A DNA stretch of 64,000 nucleotides from Paenibacillus sp. Soil787 (GCF_001429545.1 NZ_LMSP01000013.1:76206-140205), one strand, 5' to 3'. Counted from the first letter of the stretch, positions 8,342-17,289 are shown. Numbers and translations are program-made. The notes: generated by a model from the sequence alone, not told the origin.

Positions 8342-8423
8342 AAGTATAAGTTTTATACACTTCGCGTCATCAGTCTTGACAAACTCGCTCGTCCCAGAAG
8401 GACGATGGAGTCGTTTATCCTTG
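8342..8423 (+). repeat. Dispersed hairpin repeat, copy 1
   Basis: This block shares long near-identical stretches with 25336-25419 and, over its right part, with 14363-14423. Its core is an imperfect hairpin, TCGTCC and GGACGA around CAGAA, with outer arms AAACTC and GAGTCGTTT, ending in ATCCTTG. Like the other copies it sits right after a terminator, in the orientation of the upstream gene. No coding potential is seen. Confidence 0.85.
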
Positions 8424-8483
8424 TGCGCGGCAGCTTATTCTGTTGTGATCAAATATGACTAATATGAAAGAAATTACCGCTGG

Positions 8484-8519
8484 AAAGCGCTTTACAAATA
8501 AATATCGATCACATATAAT
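8484..8519 (+). promoter_or_regulatory. fru operon promoter with overlapping palindrome
   Basis: TTTACA (8491-8496) and TATAAT (8514-8519) are separated by 17 bases, a near-consensus vegetative promoter. The palindrome AAAGCGCTTT (8484-8493) overlaps the -35 box. It resembles a catabolite-responsive element or a LacI-family operator, and binding there would block the polymerase. Its AAGCGCTT core is shared with the operators before iolD. Confidence 0.8.
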
Positions 8520-8590
8520 CATGAATGAGAACAAACAATCAATTAAATGACTTTATATGAGCAAGTTACTAGTTGGAATAGGGGGGGATC

Positions 8591-9379
8591 GTGATACTGT
8601 TTGAGGAAGAACGTCAGCAGAAGATCGCCGATTACGTACAAGAAAGAGAGCGTGCCTCCGTTCAGGAGCTGGCGCAGCATTATCAGGTTTCTGAATCAAC
8701 AGTTCGAAGAGATCTGAAGATTCTCGAGGAAGAAGGCAAGCTTCGCCGCACGCATGGAGGAGCTGTAGCTTTTGTCAGCGACAATTCAGAGCCTACTTTT
8801 GTGGAAAAAGAAGATCGCTATCGTTTACAAAAGGAGCTGATAGCCAAAGAAGCCGCGACTATGGTTCGGGAAGGCGATTCTATCCTACTCGATTCGGGAA
8901 CTACAACTTATTATTTGGCTAAGGAATTGAAAACATTCAAAAATCTTACGGTGGTAACCAATTCCGTTGCAGTAGCTCAAGAATTGTCTGCCAATACAGG
9001 AATCGATTTGATTCTTACAGGCGGCACCTTGCGTCATGAAACGCTGGCAATGGTAGGTCCGTTAGCCGAGAAGGCGTTGGAAACCGTACATGTTGATAAA
9101 GCCTTCGTGGCAATCAATGGTCTAGATCCCGTCATTGGATTAACAACACCGAATATGTTGGAGGCTTCGACCAAACGGGCTTTCTTCCGTTCAACCAAGC
9201 AGGTAATTTTACTCATGGACCATAGCAAATATGGAAGAGTATCTTTTGCTAAGGTTGCGGCATTAACCGAGATTGACCAGCTTCTGACGGATGACGGTAT
9301 ATCGGACAATGCGCTAAAAGAGCTAGATACGGCTGGGGTTACCGTTACCATCGTACAAACGGGTGGGAGGAAGTCATGA
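8591..9379 (+). CDS. fruR: DeoR-family regulator of the fructose operon (FruR)
   Basis: A 262-residue repressor. Residues 5-60 are a DeoR helix-turn-helix (VQELAQHYQVSESTVRRDLKILEEEGKLRRTHGGA). The rest is the DeoR C-terminal effector domain with the DSGTTTYYLA segment that binds a phosphosugar, probably fructose 1-phosphate. It starts with GTG after a GGGGGGG ribosome site. It is the first gene of the fru operon and overlaps fruK by four bases (ATGA), so it is autoregulated with the operon it controls. Confidence 0.92.
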   Translation: MILFEEERQQKIADYVQERERASVQELAQHYQVSESTVRRDLKILEEEGKLRRTHGGAVAFVSDNSEPTFVEKEDRYRLQKELIAKEAATMVREGDSILLDSGTTTYYLAKELKTFKNLTVVTNSVAVAQELSANTGIDLILTGGTLRHETLAMVGPLAEKALETVHVDKAFVAINGLDPVIGLTTPNMLEASTKRAFFRSTKQVILLMDHSKYGRVSFAKVAALTEIDQLLTDDGISDNALKELDTAGVTVTIVQTGGRKS

Positions 9380-10335
9380 AGCTGCCTGTCTTAACGATTA
9401 CACTCAATCCGGCCTTGGACAAAACGGTAACGGTGGAGGATTTTGTTCTTGGCGGATTGAACCGGATTAAAGAATGGCGAATGGATGCTGGAGGAAAGGG
9501 CATCAATGTTGCCAAAGTACTGAAGAATTTTTCCGTTGATGTGACGGCTTGGGGCTTGTGTGCAGGGCGCCAAGGGAATGTACTGACGGATACACTTTCG
9601 AGTCTAGGCATACCGAATTGGTTTGTTCAGGCCAAGGGTGAAACGAGAACGAACCTGAAGCTGTATGTGGAACATACCCGGGAAACAACGGAGTTGAATG
9701 AGCCAGGATTTACGGTAGACGAAGACGTGTTAAGTCAATTTCTTGATCGTTTCAGAAACGATATTCGTCACGTATCGTTAGTTGTCCTGGGGGGCAGTTT
9801 GCCAAAGGGAATACCGGGTGATTTCTATAAAACACTTATCCAAATTGCCAATGAGGCAGGTGTTCGGACCGTATTGGATGCCGATGGCGAACCTTTCGTC
9901 CATGGTATTGAGGCTGTTCCTTACGCGATTAAGCCGAACATTCATGAACTGGAGTCGTTCTTCGGAGAGTCCTTCCAGTCGGATGAAGAGATTATCGATG
10001 CGGCGAGAAGATTAATCGCTAAAGGAATTGCTTGTGTGGCGGTTTCTTTAGGTGGAGAGGGCTCGATTCTTGTAACGGAGACGGAGGCCATTCGCGCCAA
10101 ACCTGCTCCAATTACTCCTCTAAGTACCGTAGGGGCTGGGGATTCCATGGTAGCCGCGCTCATTTATTGCATGCTGAATGGCATGTCACTGGAAGAAGCT
10201 GCGAGATGGAGCTCAACTGCAGGAACTGTAACGGCTTTGAAGCCGGGAACACAGGTTTGTACACTTGCTGAAGTGAAAGAAAAACTAGGCAGTGTAAATA
10301 TATGGTCTATTTCAAAAACAACAAATACAAATTAA
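9376..10335 (+). CDS. fruK: 1-phosphofructokinase
   Basis: Phosphorylates fructose 1-phosphate to fructose 1,6-bisphosphate. It is a 319-residue PfkB-family kinase. Family signature 1 is seen as DAGGKGINVAKVL near residue 40, and signature 2 as STVGAGDSMVAAL near residue 255, whose Asp is the catalytic base. Position between a DeoR regulator and a fructose-type IIBC separates it from tagatose-6-phosphate kinase, its nearest relative. GGGAGGAAG precedes the ATG. Confidence 0.93.
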   Translation: MKLPVLTITLNPALDKTVTVEDFVLGGLNRIKEWRMDAGGKGINVAKVLKNFSVDVTAWGLCAGRQGNVLTDTLSSLGIPNWFVQAKGETRTNLKLYVEHTRETTELNEPGFTVDEDVLSQFLDRFRNDIRHVSLVVLGGSLPKGIPGDFYKTLIQIANEAGVRTVLDADGEPFVHGIEAVPYAIKPNIHELESFFGESFQSDEEIIDAARRLIAKGIACVAVSLGGEGSILVTETEAIRAKPAPITPLSTVGAGDSMVAALIYCMLNGMSLEEAARWSSTAGTVTALKPGTQVCTLAEVKEKLGSVNIWSISKTTNTN

Positions 10336-10349
10336 AGGCGGAGGCGTCT

Positions 10350-11723
10350 ATGAAAAAGATTCTTGCAGTTACTGCTTGTCCAACCGGTGTCGCACATACG
10401 TACATGGCCGCTGAGTCCTTAGCAAAAGCAGCTAGAGAAAAGGGTATTCCGATTAAAGTAGAAACTAGAGGAGCTGTCGGTGTAGAAAACGAGTTTACCG
10501 AGCAGGAGATTGCCGAGGCTCATGCTATTATTGTAGCTGCGGACACGGATGTATTAGAATCCCGTTTCGCTGGAAAACCGGTTGTTAAAGTCCCTGTGGC
10601 GCAGGCGATCAAAAATCCGGCAGGCCTTCTCGATGAAGCGTTGAACAAGGAAGCGGCCTCTGCTGATGATTATCTGAAGCAAGTTGAGCAGTCGAAATCT
10701 CAGCGCAGCGCTTCACGAACCGGAGCCTATAAGCATTTGATGACAGGCGTTTCAAACATGCTTCCTTTGGTTGTCGCCGGCGGATTGCTCATTGCACTTT
10801 CTTTTATTTTCGGAATTGAGGCTTTTAAAGAACAGGGTACATTTGCCGCTGCTTTAATGGACATTGGCGGCGGAGCAGCTTTTGCTTTGATGGTACCGAT
10901 CTTGGCGGGATTCATCGCCTTCTCTATTGCGGAAAAGCCGGGCTTGGCGCCGGGTCTTGTTGGCGGGATGCTCGCTTCAAAAATGGGAGCAGGTTTCCTT
11001 GGCGGCATCATTGCCGGATTTCTTGCGGGTTATGTCGCGAAGCTTTTGAAAGATTATATCAAGATGCCTAAGAATTTTGAAGGCTTGAAACCTATTCTAA
11101 TTATTCCTTTACTGGCTACCGGAATTACTGGACTTCTAATGATATACGTGATTGGCGAGCCAGTAAAAGCAATTATGGATGGTTTGACAGTATGGCTCAA
11201 ATCGCTCGGATCCACGAATGCCGTATTGCTAGGTGTTCTACTTGGAGCGATGATGGCGTTCGATATGGGCGGCCCTGTGAATAAAGCGGCGTATACGTTC
11301 GCTGTAGGTTTGTTGGCCAGCAGTGTATACGGCCCGATGGCAGCGGTAATGGCTGCTGGTATGACACCTCCGCTAGGTTTGTGGCTGGCAACGATACTTG
11401 CTCCGAAGAAATTTACGAAGGAGGAGCGGGATGCCGGTAAAGCAGCTTCTGTTCTGGGAATTTCGTTTATCACGGAAGGTGCCATTCCGTTTGCCGCAGG
11501 CGATCCGTTCCGCGTGATCCCTTCGATCATGGTCGGTTCTGCTTTAACAGGCGCTTTATCCATGCTGTTCGGCGCTACGCTGCGCGCGCCTCATGGAGGG
11601 ATTTTCGTTCTGCCGATTCCGAATGCTGTCGGCCATCTGGGTTTATATGCTTTAGCTATCGTAGCAGGAACTGTTGTTACAGCCATCATGCTGAATATAT
11701 TAAAGAAGCCTGTAAAAGACTAA
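10350..11723 (+). CDS. fruA: PTS fructose transporter, EIIBC component
   Basis: Imports fructose across the membrane with phosphorylation to fructose 1-phosphate. It is a 457-residue protein. The IIB domain covers residues 1-100, with the phospho-acceptor Cys10 in TACPTGVAHT. A linker leads to the IIC domain from about residue 125, with eight to ten membrane segments including a GGPVNKAAY motif and an APHGG motif near the end. The IIA domain that is fused in B. subtilis FruA is absent and is encoded separately two genes on. The start at 10350 follows AAAGGCGGAGG. Confidence 0.93.
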   Translation: MKKILAVTACPTGVAHTYMAAESLAKAAREKGIPIKVETRGAVGVENEFTEQEIAEAHAIIVAADTDVLESRFAGKPVVKVPVAQAIKNPAGLLDEALNKEAASADDYLKQVEQSKSQRSASRTGAYKHLMTGVSNMLPLVVAGGLLIALSFIFGIEAFKEQGTFAAALMDIGGGAAFALMVPILAGFIAFSIAEKPGLAPGLVGGMLASKMGAGFLGGIIAGFLAGYVAKLLKDYIKMPKNFEGLKPILIIPLLATGITGLLMIYVIGEPVKAIMDGLTVWLKSLGSTNAVLLGVLLGAMMAFDMGGPVNKAAYTFAVGLLASSVYGPMAAVMAAGMTPPLGLWLATILAPKKFTKEERDAGKAASVLGISFITEGAIPFAAGDPFRVIPSIMVGSALTGALSMLFGATLRAPHGGIFVLPIPNAVGHLGLYALAIVAGTVVTAIMLNILKKPVKD

Positions 11724-11753
11724 ATCTTTACACCAACTAAAACAAATCAAGCA

Positions 11754-11779
11754 GGGGGAATTTCTTCCCCCTTTATATT
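11754..11779 (+). terminator. Intra-operon hairpin between fruA and the IIA gene
   Basis: GGGGGAA and TTCCCCC form a seven-pair stem with a TTTC loop, followed by TTTATATTT. It resembles a leaky terminator or an RNA-stability hairpin. It may lower expression of IIA, HPr and EI relative to fruK and fruA. Confidence 0.65.
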
Positions 11780-11795
11780 TAGGGAGGATACAATA

Positions 11796-12248
11796 ATGAA
11801 TATTAAAGAACTGCTGAATGAGCAAAGTATTTTGATCCCATTGGAAGCAACAAGCAAAGAACAATGCATGCAATCCATGATCGACGGACTTGCAGCCGCT
11901 GGTTGTATTACGGATAAAGAAGCATATCTGGAGGCGGTTTTGAAGCGGGAAGAGACTGGCTCGACAGGAATAGGCTTTGGTGTTGCTATTCCTCACGGGA
12001 AGTCGAACGGAGTCAGCAAGCCGGGCGTTGCTTTTGCCAAGTTGACACAGCCCCTTGATTGGAAATCGTTAGATGACCAGCCTGTGCGCATCGTCTTCAT
12101 GATTGCCGTACCGGAGGCCGCTGCAGGCAATGAGCATCTGCAAATTTTGATCGCGCTCTCCCGTAAGCTGATTAATGAGGAGTTCCGTGAAAGCTTGATG
12201 AAAGTGACCGAAGCGCAGCAATTGATAACGATTTTGGAAACCATTTAA
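11796..12248 (+). CDS. PTS fructose EIIA component
   Basis: A 150-residue stand-alone IIA domain of the mannitol/fructose family that passes phosphate from HPr to the IIB cysteine. The phospho-acceptor is His67 in GVAIPHGKS. The domain starts at residue 1 (KELLNEQSILI) and runs to the end, the usual length. AGGGAGGA precedes the ATG. It lies between the hairpin at 11754 and the HPr gene. Confidence 0.93.
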   Translation: MNIKELLNEQSILIPLEATSKEQCMQSMIDGLAAAGCITDKEAYLEAVLKREETGSTGIGFGVAIPHGKSNGVSKPGVAFAKLTQPLDWKSLDDQPVRIVFMIAVPEAAAGNEHLQILIALSRKLINEEFRESLMKVTEAQQLITILETI

Positions 12249-12265
12249 GAGGAGATGTGCAAGTC

Positions 12266-12544
12266 ATGCTTACAAAAGAACTTACAATCCGGAACGATTC
12301 CGGCTTTCATATTCGCCCTGCCCAGCTTTTTACGGAAAAAGCGGCATCTTTTCAATCAACTGTAAAGCTTGAATATAAGAATGAGCCTAATGTCGCGATC
12401 ATCGACGGGAAAAGTATTCTTGGTCTTATGACGCTTGGGTTGGAGAAGGGGTCGGTTATTACACTGATAACCGAAGGAACGGATGAACAAGCGGCGCTAG
12501 ATGCTTTGGCTGAATTGGTGGAAAGCGGCTTTGGAGAAGTATAA
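12266..12544 (+). CDS. ptsH: HPr-family phosphocarrier protein
   Basis: A 92-residue HPr. From the ATG at 12266 the catalytic histidine is His15 (SGFHIRPA), as in canonical HPr, which supports this start over the GTG at 12257. The regulatory serine region GKSILGLMTLG places Ser at 50 instead of the usual 46, a four-residue insertion between the two sites. Whether HPr kinase recognises it is open. Being inside the fru operon it may serve fructose specifically, like the HPr-like domain of enterobacterial FPr. Confidence 0.92.
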   Translation: MLTKELTIRNDSGFHIRPAQLFTEKAASFQSTVKLEYKNEPNVAIIDGKSILGLMTLGLEKGSVITLITEGTDEQAALDALAELVESGFGEV

Positions 12545-12583
12545 GAGCTGCTTATAGCAGCTTGAGGGATAGGAGATGCTAGC

Positions 12584-14305
12584 ATGACGGAGAGAGTACT
12601 GCAGGGACTAGGAGTTTCCGCCGGCATTCGCACAGGTAAAGCATTCGTGTACGCGCCAGTGCAGCTAACGGACGTAGAGAAAAAGAAAACGCAAGATGTC
12701 GATGCCGAGGTTGCACGGCTTCGGGAAGCCAAATCTGCTTGTCAGGCTGAACTGCAAGTTCTGATTGAGAAGGCGCAGCTTACGCTTGGGGAAGAGAAGG
12801 CTGTAATTCTGAAAGGGCAGATCAGCTTTCTGCAAGATCCAACCTTTTATCCACCCATGGAGAAATTAATCGCGGGCGAGCAGTGGACAGCGGAAAGTGC
12901 GATTCACCAAGTGGTCACGCAGATTGCTGCTCTGTTCGAAAGCATGAAGAATGAATATATGCGGGAGCGCGCGGCAGATGTCCGCGATGTAGGAAACAGG
13001 ATGTTCGCTCAGCTATGTGAACGCAAAGGAACACAGCTTTCCGATATCGGAGAGCCTGTTATTCTCGTAGCGGATGATCTGACACCTTCTGATACGGTTC
13101 AATTGGACAAAAATTTGGTGCTCGGATTTGTCACTCGTATAGGCGGCAAGACATCCCACACCGCTATTTTGGCCAATTCCTTAGGGATTGCAGCAATCCT
13201 GGGGTTAGGGGATGGGGTGGATCAGATTCAGCATGGTGACGAGCTTCTTATTGATGGCTCGACCGGTAACTGTATCTTAAACCCATCGGCGTCAACCAAA
13301 GAATCCTACTACGCTCTCATGCAGCGTGATGAAGCCGAGAAGGCCGAGCTGCTGGCCTACGTGGAACGGGATGCTGTCACGAAGGACGGCTTCCGTGTGG
13401 AACTGGCTGCGAATATCGGCACGGTCGAAGAGTCGGCAAGCCTGCTGAGCCAAGGGGCTGAAGCGGTGGGGCTATACCGCACGGAGTTTTTATTTATGGG
13501 GCAATCCCAGATGCCTGACGAGGAAACCCAATATAAGGCTTACCGGCAAGTAGCAGAAGCAATGAAGGGACGTCCTGTTGTTATTCGTACGCTCGATATT
13601 GGCGGCGATAAGGAGCTTCCTTATCTGGATTTGCCGAAGGAGATGAATCCCTTTCTTGGCTATCGAGCTATTCGACTTTGTCTAGACCGTAAGGAACTGC
13701 TTATAACCCAGCTTCGTGCGATTTTGCGAGCGGGGGTTCACGGTGATGTGAAAATTATGTTTCCGATGATTTCGGGCATGGAAGAGTGGCGTCAGGCGAA
13801 AAAAATCTATGAGCAGACTCGCGAACAGCTTAGCCAAGAAGGAATCCCTTATGCGGATTCTGTAGAATTGGGAATAATGATTGAAATTCCGTCAGCAGCA
13901 TTGCTTGCTTCCAGATTTGCCAAGGAAGTAGACTTCTTCAGTATCGGGACGAACGATCTTGTGCAGTACACGGTTGCTGTCGATCGTATGAATGAGAAGG
14001 TAGCTTATTTATACGATTATTTCCATCCTGCCGTCATTCGACTGATCAAGACGGTCATCGATGCTTCTAATGCTGTAAGCAAATGGAGTGGAATGTGCGG
14101 CAGCATGGCAGGTGACCCGATTGCTGCACCGCTTTTGCTCGGCTTAGGTCTGCATGAATGGAGTATGGCGGCTTCCTCGCTTTCTAAGGTGAAGAAAGTG
14201 ATTACAGATTTGAACCGCAGCGATTGCGCGGCTTTAGTAGAAAGGATTTTGGAGATGGACACGGCGGCCGAGGTTAGAGAGGCATTGCTGGCGTTTAAGC
14301 CATAA
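12584..14305 (+). CDS. ptsI: PTS enzyme I
   Basis: Takes phosphate from PEP and passes it to HPr. It is a 573-residue enzyme I of full length. It has an N-terminal HPr-binding region, the phosphohistidine domain with His192 in GGKTSHTAI, and a C-terminal PEP-binding TIM barrel with GLYRTEFLFM, MIEIPSAALL and the WSGMCGSMAGDP loop carrying the catalytic Cys. AGGAG precedes the ATG at 12584. It is the last gene of the fru operon, so the whole phosphorelay for fructose is in one transcript. Confidence 0.95.
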   Translation: MTERVLQGLGVSAGIRTGKAFVYAPVQLTDVEKKKTQDVDAEVARLREAKSACQAELQVLIEKAQLTLGEEKAVILKGQISFLQDPTFYPPMEKLIAGEQWTAESAIHQVVTQIAALFESMKNEYMRERAADVRDVGNRMFAQLCERKGTQLSDIGEPVILVADDLTPSDTVQLDKNLVLGFVTRIGGKTSHTAILANSLGIAAILGLGDGVDQIQHGDELLIDGSTGNCILNPSASTKESYYALMQRDEAEKAELLAYVERDAVTKDGFRVELAANIGTVEESASLLSQGAEAVGLYRTEFLFMGQSQMPDEETQYKAYRQVAEAMKGRPVVIRTLDIGGDKELPYLDLPKEMNPFLGYRAIRLCLDRKELLITQLRAILRAGVHGDVKIMFPMISGMEEWRQAKKIYEQTREQLSQEGIPYADSVELGIMIEIPSAALLASRFAKEVDFFSIGTNDLVQYTVAVDRMNEKVAYLYDYFHPAVIRLIKTVIDASNAVSKWSGMCGSMAGDPIAAPLLLGLGLHEWSMAASSLSKVKKVITDLNRSDCAALVERILEMDTAAEVREALLAFKP

Positions 14306-14308
14306 TTA

Positions 14309-14348
14309 AAAAGACAGTCAGGGGAGTTTTGTCCCTGACTGTCTTTTT
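14309..14348 (+). terminator. Rho-independent terminator of the fru operon
   Basis: AAAAGACAGTCAGGG pairs with CCCTGACTGTCTTTT, a 15-base stem with a T-run, directly after ptsI. Confidence 0.95.
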
Positions 14349-14362
14349 TGCGCTTGGCAGTG

Positions 14363-14423
14363 CTTCGCATCTACCTTGACAATTGCGCTCGTCCCTGAAG
14401 GACGACGGAGTCGTTTATCCTTG
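14363..14423 (+). repeat. Dispersed hairpin repeat, copy 2 (left-truncated)
   Basis: This carries the right-hand 60 bases of the repeat seen at 8342-8423 and 25336-25419, including GCTCGTCC, a CTGAA loop and GGACGACGGAGTCG, ending ATCCTTG. It lies between the fru terminator and the convergent end of the SLH gene, in the orientation of the fru operon. The first part of the other copies is missing. Confidence 0.82.
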
Positions 14424-14432
14424 GTCCTATTA

Positions 14433-16037
14433 TCAGTTAAGCGTCACGAAACTTGTTGCTTTTTCACCTGTTGGAGTTACTGCGGTTATTTCGAAGGAAG
14501 TCACATTACCAGTCACAGTAACGTTTCCAACCGCGTCAACCGCTACGGTTCCTACAGCTGTTCCGGCATTTCCATTAATATCATTCGTGATGAAAAGGGT
14601 GCCTAATGCGAAATTATAGCCACTAATGTCCGCGCTTTTATACTTAATACCGTAGTTATCAGTAATGGAAAGATCCATTTCCGTATAAGCATTGAAGGTA
14701 TAAACGCTTCCTGTTACCGTCTTCGCAATGGAAGTTTGTCCAGCTTTTATTTCCTCGGTAGTGATCGCATCGCTCTTAACCGTGACAGTTACGTGCAATT
14801 GCTTGGCATCGCCATTTCCAATTTGGACAATAACACTAATGTCTGCAGTTCCCGGCTTGTTGCCTAGAACATAAGCATGATGGTCTGAGGTAAGACCTAC
14901 TTTAGCGATGCTAGAATCAGAGGAATGAACGGATTGAACAACCCCAGGGATTGCAATAGGATCTCCACTAGCCGATGTCACTTTAATTTCAATTTCTTTA
15001 GCTAATTTACTTTGTGTTGGGTCTTCAGCTGTTGCTTTGTTAACGAGACCGTTTAATCCCGTTGCTGCATCTGTTAGACCGCTATCAAGCACACCAGCTA
15101 ATGTGTAGGTGCCGTTAATCGAAACTTTCCCTGTGCTAGAGGCTGTAACGCTAAAGCTGCCAGTTGTTGTTTGGACAGTGGAAGCATCGAGTCCGCCAAG
15201 CGTAACCGTGTAATCACCTGCAGCGAGCGCAATAGTAGTCGATAGTGTTGCCGATTGGCTATCGCTAGCCCACTCTGTTGTCGTAGGGACTACGGTTGAA
15301 CCATTTTTCAAAGTGAGGGTTGCTTTGCTGGCATCTACCTTTTTATTGAAGGTAACTTGAACCTTTTTATTGTCGGAAGATGAGGCTTGCGTTTTTGTGA
15401 TCGAAATGCGTGTTTGATTCCCGAAAACTTGCTGAGCTGTATAGGAGCTTAGAACAAGGTCAGCACGATTGGCAGGCTGGTTGCCAGATTTTCCAGTAGG
15501 GTGAATGCCAAGATCTGTTGCTTGTTTCACAGCATCTGCGTACCAAGGTAAGCCTGTCATGGAAACCTTTTTGCCCAAACCTTTAAGCAGGACAATATCC
15601 AGCTGAGCTGTCGTTACCGAATCGCCGGGAAGGAAAGTTGTGTCGGTTACGCCGTCTATGAGGCCGGCTTTTTTGGCTGCTTCAATATAAGGGATGGCCC
15701 AGCCATTCGCTGTATCATTGGCCTGAACATCAGAGAAACTGGACACCTTAACCGTAGGATCAACAGTGATGTTGTAAATCAATGTGGCTACTTTGGCAAA
15801 TTGAGCACGAGTCATATTTTGCGTAATGCCAAATGTGCTGTCCGAGACGCCTTCAAAAACACCAGCTGCAATCATCGCATCAATCTTAGCTTTCAGCGCG
15901 GCATCACTACCGGCCAAATCTGTAAAATCAGCACTTGTTTTGGCTGCAGCGGAAGCTGGAAGAGAAAGTGCAGTTGAAGCAAATAAAGAGAAAGCCATTG
16001 CGGCCGTCGCGAACATCGTGAGTTTCGTGGATTTCAT
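14433..16037 (-). CDS. SLH-domain cell-surface (S-layer type) protein
   Basis: A 534-residue exported protein. A signal peptide covers about residues 1-32 and ends in ASAAAK. Three SLH-like modules follow at about 35-90, 95-150 and 155-205, containing segments such as MTRAQFAKVATLIYN, that anchor to pyruvylated cell-wall polymer. The third is degenerate. The remaining 330 residues are Ser/Thr-rich beta modules resembling bacterial Ig-like domains, with a possible Big-type domain around 350-430. The start at 16037 follows GGGAGG. It is shorter than main S-layer proteins, so it may be an accessory surface protein. Confidence 0.88.
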   Translation of the reverse strand: MKSTKLTMFATAAMAFSLFASTALSLPASAAAKTSADFTDLAGSDAALKAKIDAMIAAGVFEGVSDSTFGITQNMTRAQFAKVATLIYNITVDPTVKVSSFSDVQANDTANGWAIPYIEAAKKAGLIDGVTDTTFLPGDSVTTAQLDIVLLKGLGKKVSMTGLPWYADAVKQATDLGIHPTGKSGNQPANRADLVLSSYTAQQVFGNQTRISITKTQASSSDNKKVQVTFNKKVDASKATLTLKNGSTVVPTTTEWASDSQSATLSTTIALAAGDYTVTLGGLDASTVQTTTGSFSVTASSTGKVSINGTYTLAGVLDSGLTDAATGLNGLVNKATAEDPTQSKLAKEIEIKVTSASGDPIAIPGVVQSVHSSDSSIAKVGLTSDHHAYVLGNKPGTADISVIVQIGNGDAKQLHVTVTVKSDAITTEEIKAGQTSIAKTVTGSVYTFNAYTEMDLSITDNYGIKYKSADISGYNFALGTLFITNDINGNAGTAVGTVAVDAVGNVTVTGNVTSFEITAVTPTGEKATSFVTLN

Positions 16038-16185
16038 AGTGCCTCCCAAGGGTTAATTATAATTTTGAAACTAGCAAACTATCGTTCATGTTCTGTTGCT
16101 ATAACTATACCTTGCATGATAGAGTGCGTCATTGTCAAATTCTTGGCAGCCTCGGTGGGGGAGTGCTAAGTAAGTGCAGACAAGT

Positions 16186-16322
16186 GCAATGAGAATGATA
16201 GGATGAGAATGATAGATGGAATGAAAAACGAGAACGATAAATGAAAGTAAAAAATGAAAAGTGAAAGCGATAAATGAAAGTGAAAATGAAAAATGAAAGT
16301 GAAAAATGAGAAAATGAAAAAG
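16186..16322. repeat. Purine-rich imperfect tandem repeat (ATGAAAGTGAAA-like)
   Basis: About 135 bases consist almost only of A and G, with T spaced regularly. It is built of variants of AATGAAAGTGAAA, including AAATGAAAGTGAAAATG and its near repeats. There is no sustained reading frame. It is in the gap 16038-16684, upstream of the SLH gene on one side and the nitroreductase on the other. The rest of that gap shows nothing I can name. Confidence 0.7.
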
Positions 16323-16684
16323 CTTTAGATGATGCGTAAATGCGCATGAGGAACACCCAAAACAATGAAGGTAACTTCGATTGTTTTCACACGCTAAAAA
16401 GATAAATATGTCTCATACATAGGTATTGGGCTTTCTAGAATGTTCATTTCGATGCAGCATCCGAAGAGAACAATCAGTCGATTCGGTAAGTGGTCATGTT
16501 TTGTTGGTGTTTTGTTTTCTGCTTTTAGATGAAAAGGGGAAAATGCATTGAAAGCATGATTCAACCGAGGCCTAGGGAGTAGCTCATAGCTAAAAGGACG
16601 ATGCTTCCACTGCAGGTTTGCAGAGGGAGCTTGGGTCGTGCAACAATAGAGATAGCATAAGCAAATAGGAGAGGAGTGGGATTC

Positions 16685-17266
16685 ATGGATATAAAAGAAG
16701 CGATTCGTCAGCGCCGCAGTATCGGGAAGGTCAAACAGGATCCTATCGACAAACAACTAATCGAAGAAATCCTTGAAGCAGGCATATGGGCGCCTAATCA
16801 TTGTCATACAGAACCGTGGAGGTTCTGGGTTATGACCGGTGAAGGCAGAAGTTTGTTAGGCCGTGGTTTCGCCGAGGTTGCCGCTGCAGAAGCGGATCCG
16901 GCGCTTTCTGAGGAGGAGTTAAACAAGCTGAAAAGCGCTCAGGAGAAGAAAGCGTTCCGCGCTCCTGTTGTAATTGCCGTGGCCGTTACACCCTCAGAGA
17001 AGCCTGTAGTTCCGGAGATCGAGGAATATGCAGCCGCACATGCCGCTGTGCAAAATATGCTGCTTACCGCGCACGCATTAGGCCTAGGAACGATATGGCG
17101 GACGGGTGCACCTACCTATCATCCGAAGATGCGTGAGGTGTTCAGTCTTGTGGGAAAAGAGGAGCTGGTCGGATTCATCTACATCGGCTATCCAGACATG
17201 GCTCCTCCTAAGGCGCAACGGATGCCGTTCGCACATAAGACGACATGGGTGAGCGTGAAAGTATAA
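16685..17266 (+). CDS. Nitroreductase-family FMN oxidoreductase
   Basis: A 193-residue flavoprotein of the nitroreductase fold. The N-terminal motif is IRQRRSIGKV, where the RRS segment contacts FMN phosphate. An AGIWAPNHCHTEPWRF segment lies near residues 35-50, and GLGTIWRTGA is in the second half. Such enzymes reduce nitro compounds or quinones with NAD(P)H; it is closest in layout to the small YdjA-like group. GGAGAGGAG lies eight bases before the ATG at 16685. It is monocistronic with its own terminator. Confidence 0.9.
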   Translation: MDIKEAIRQRRSIGKVKQDPIDKQLIEEILEAGIWAPNHCHTEPWRFWVMTGEGRSLLGRGFAEVAAAEADPALSEEELNKLKSAQEKKAFRAPVVIAVAVTPSEKPVVPEIEEYAAAHAAVQNMLLTAHALGLGTIWRTGAPTYHPKMREVFSLVGKEELVGFIYIGYPDMAPPKAQRMPFAHKTTWVSVKV

Positions 17267-17289
17267 ATATTTATCGAACATAAAACGTT

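Noticed and set aside
8481-8496. Calling the fru palindrome a confirmed catabolite-responsive element
   Set aside because: The core AAAGCGCTTT fits, but the outer bases deviate from the 14-base consensus in several places. LacI-type binding is equally possible, so it is listed only as a palindrome.
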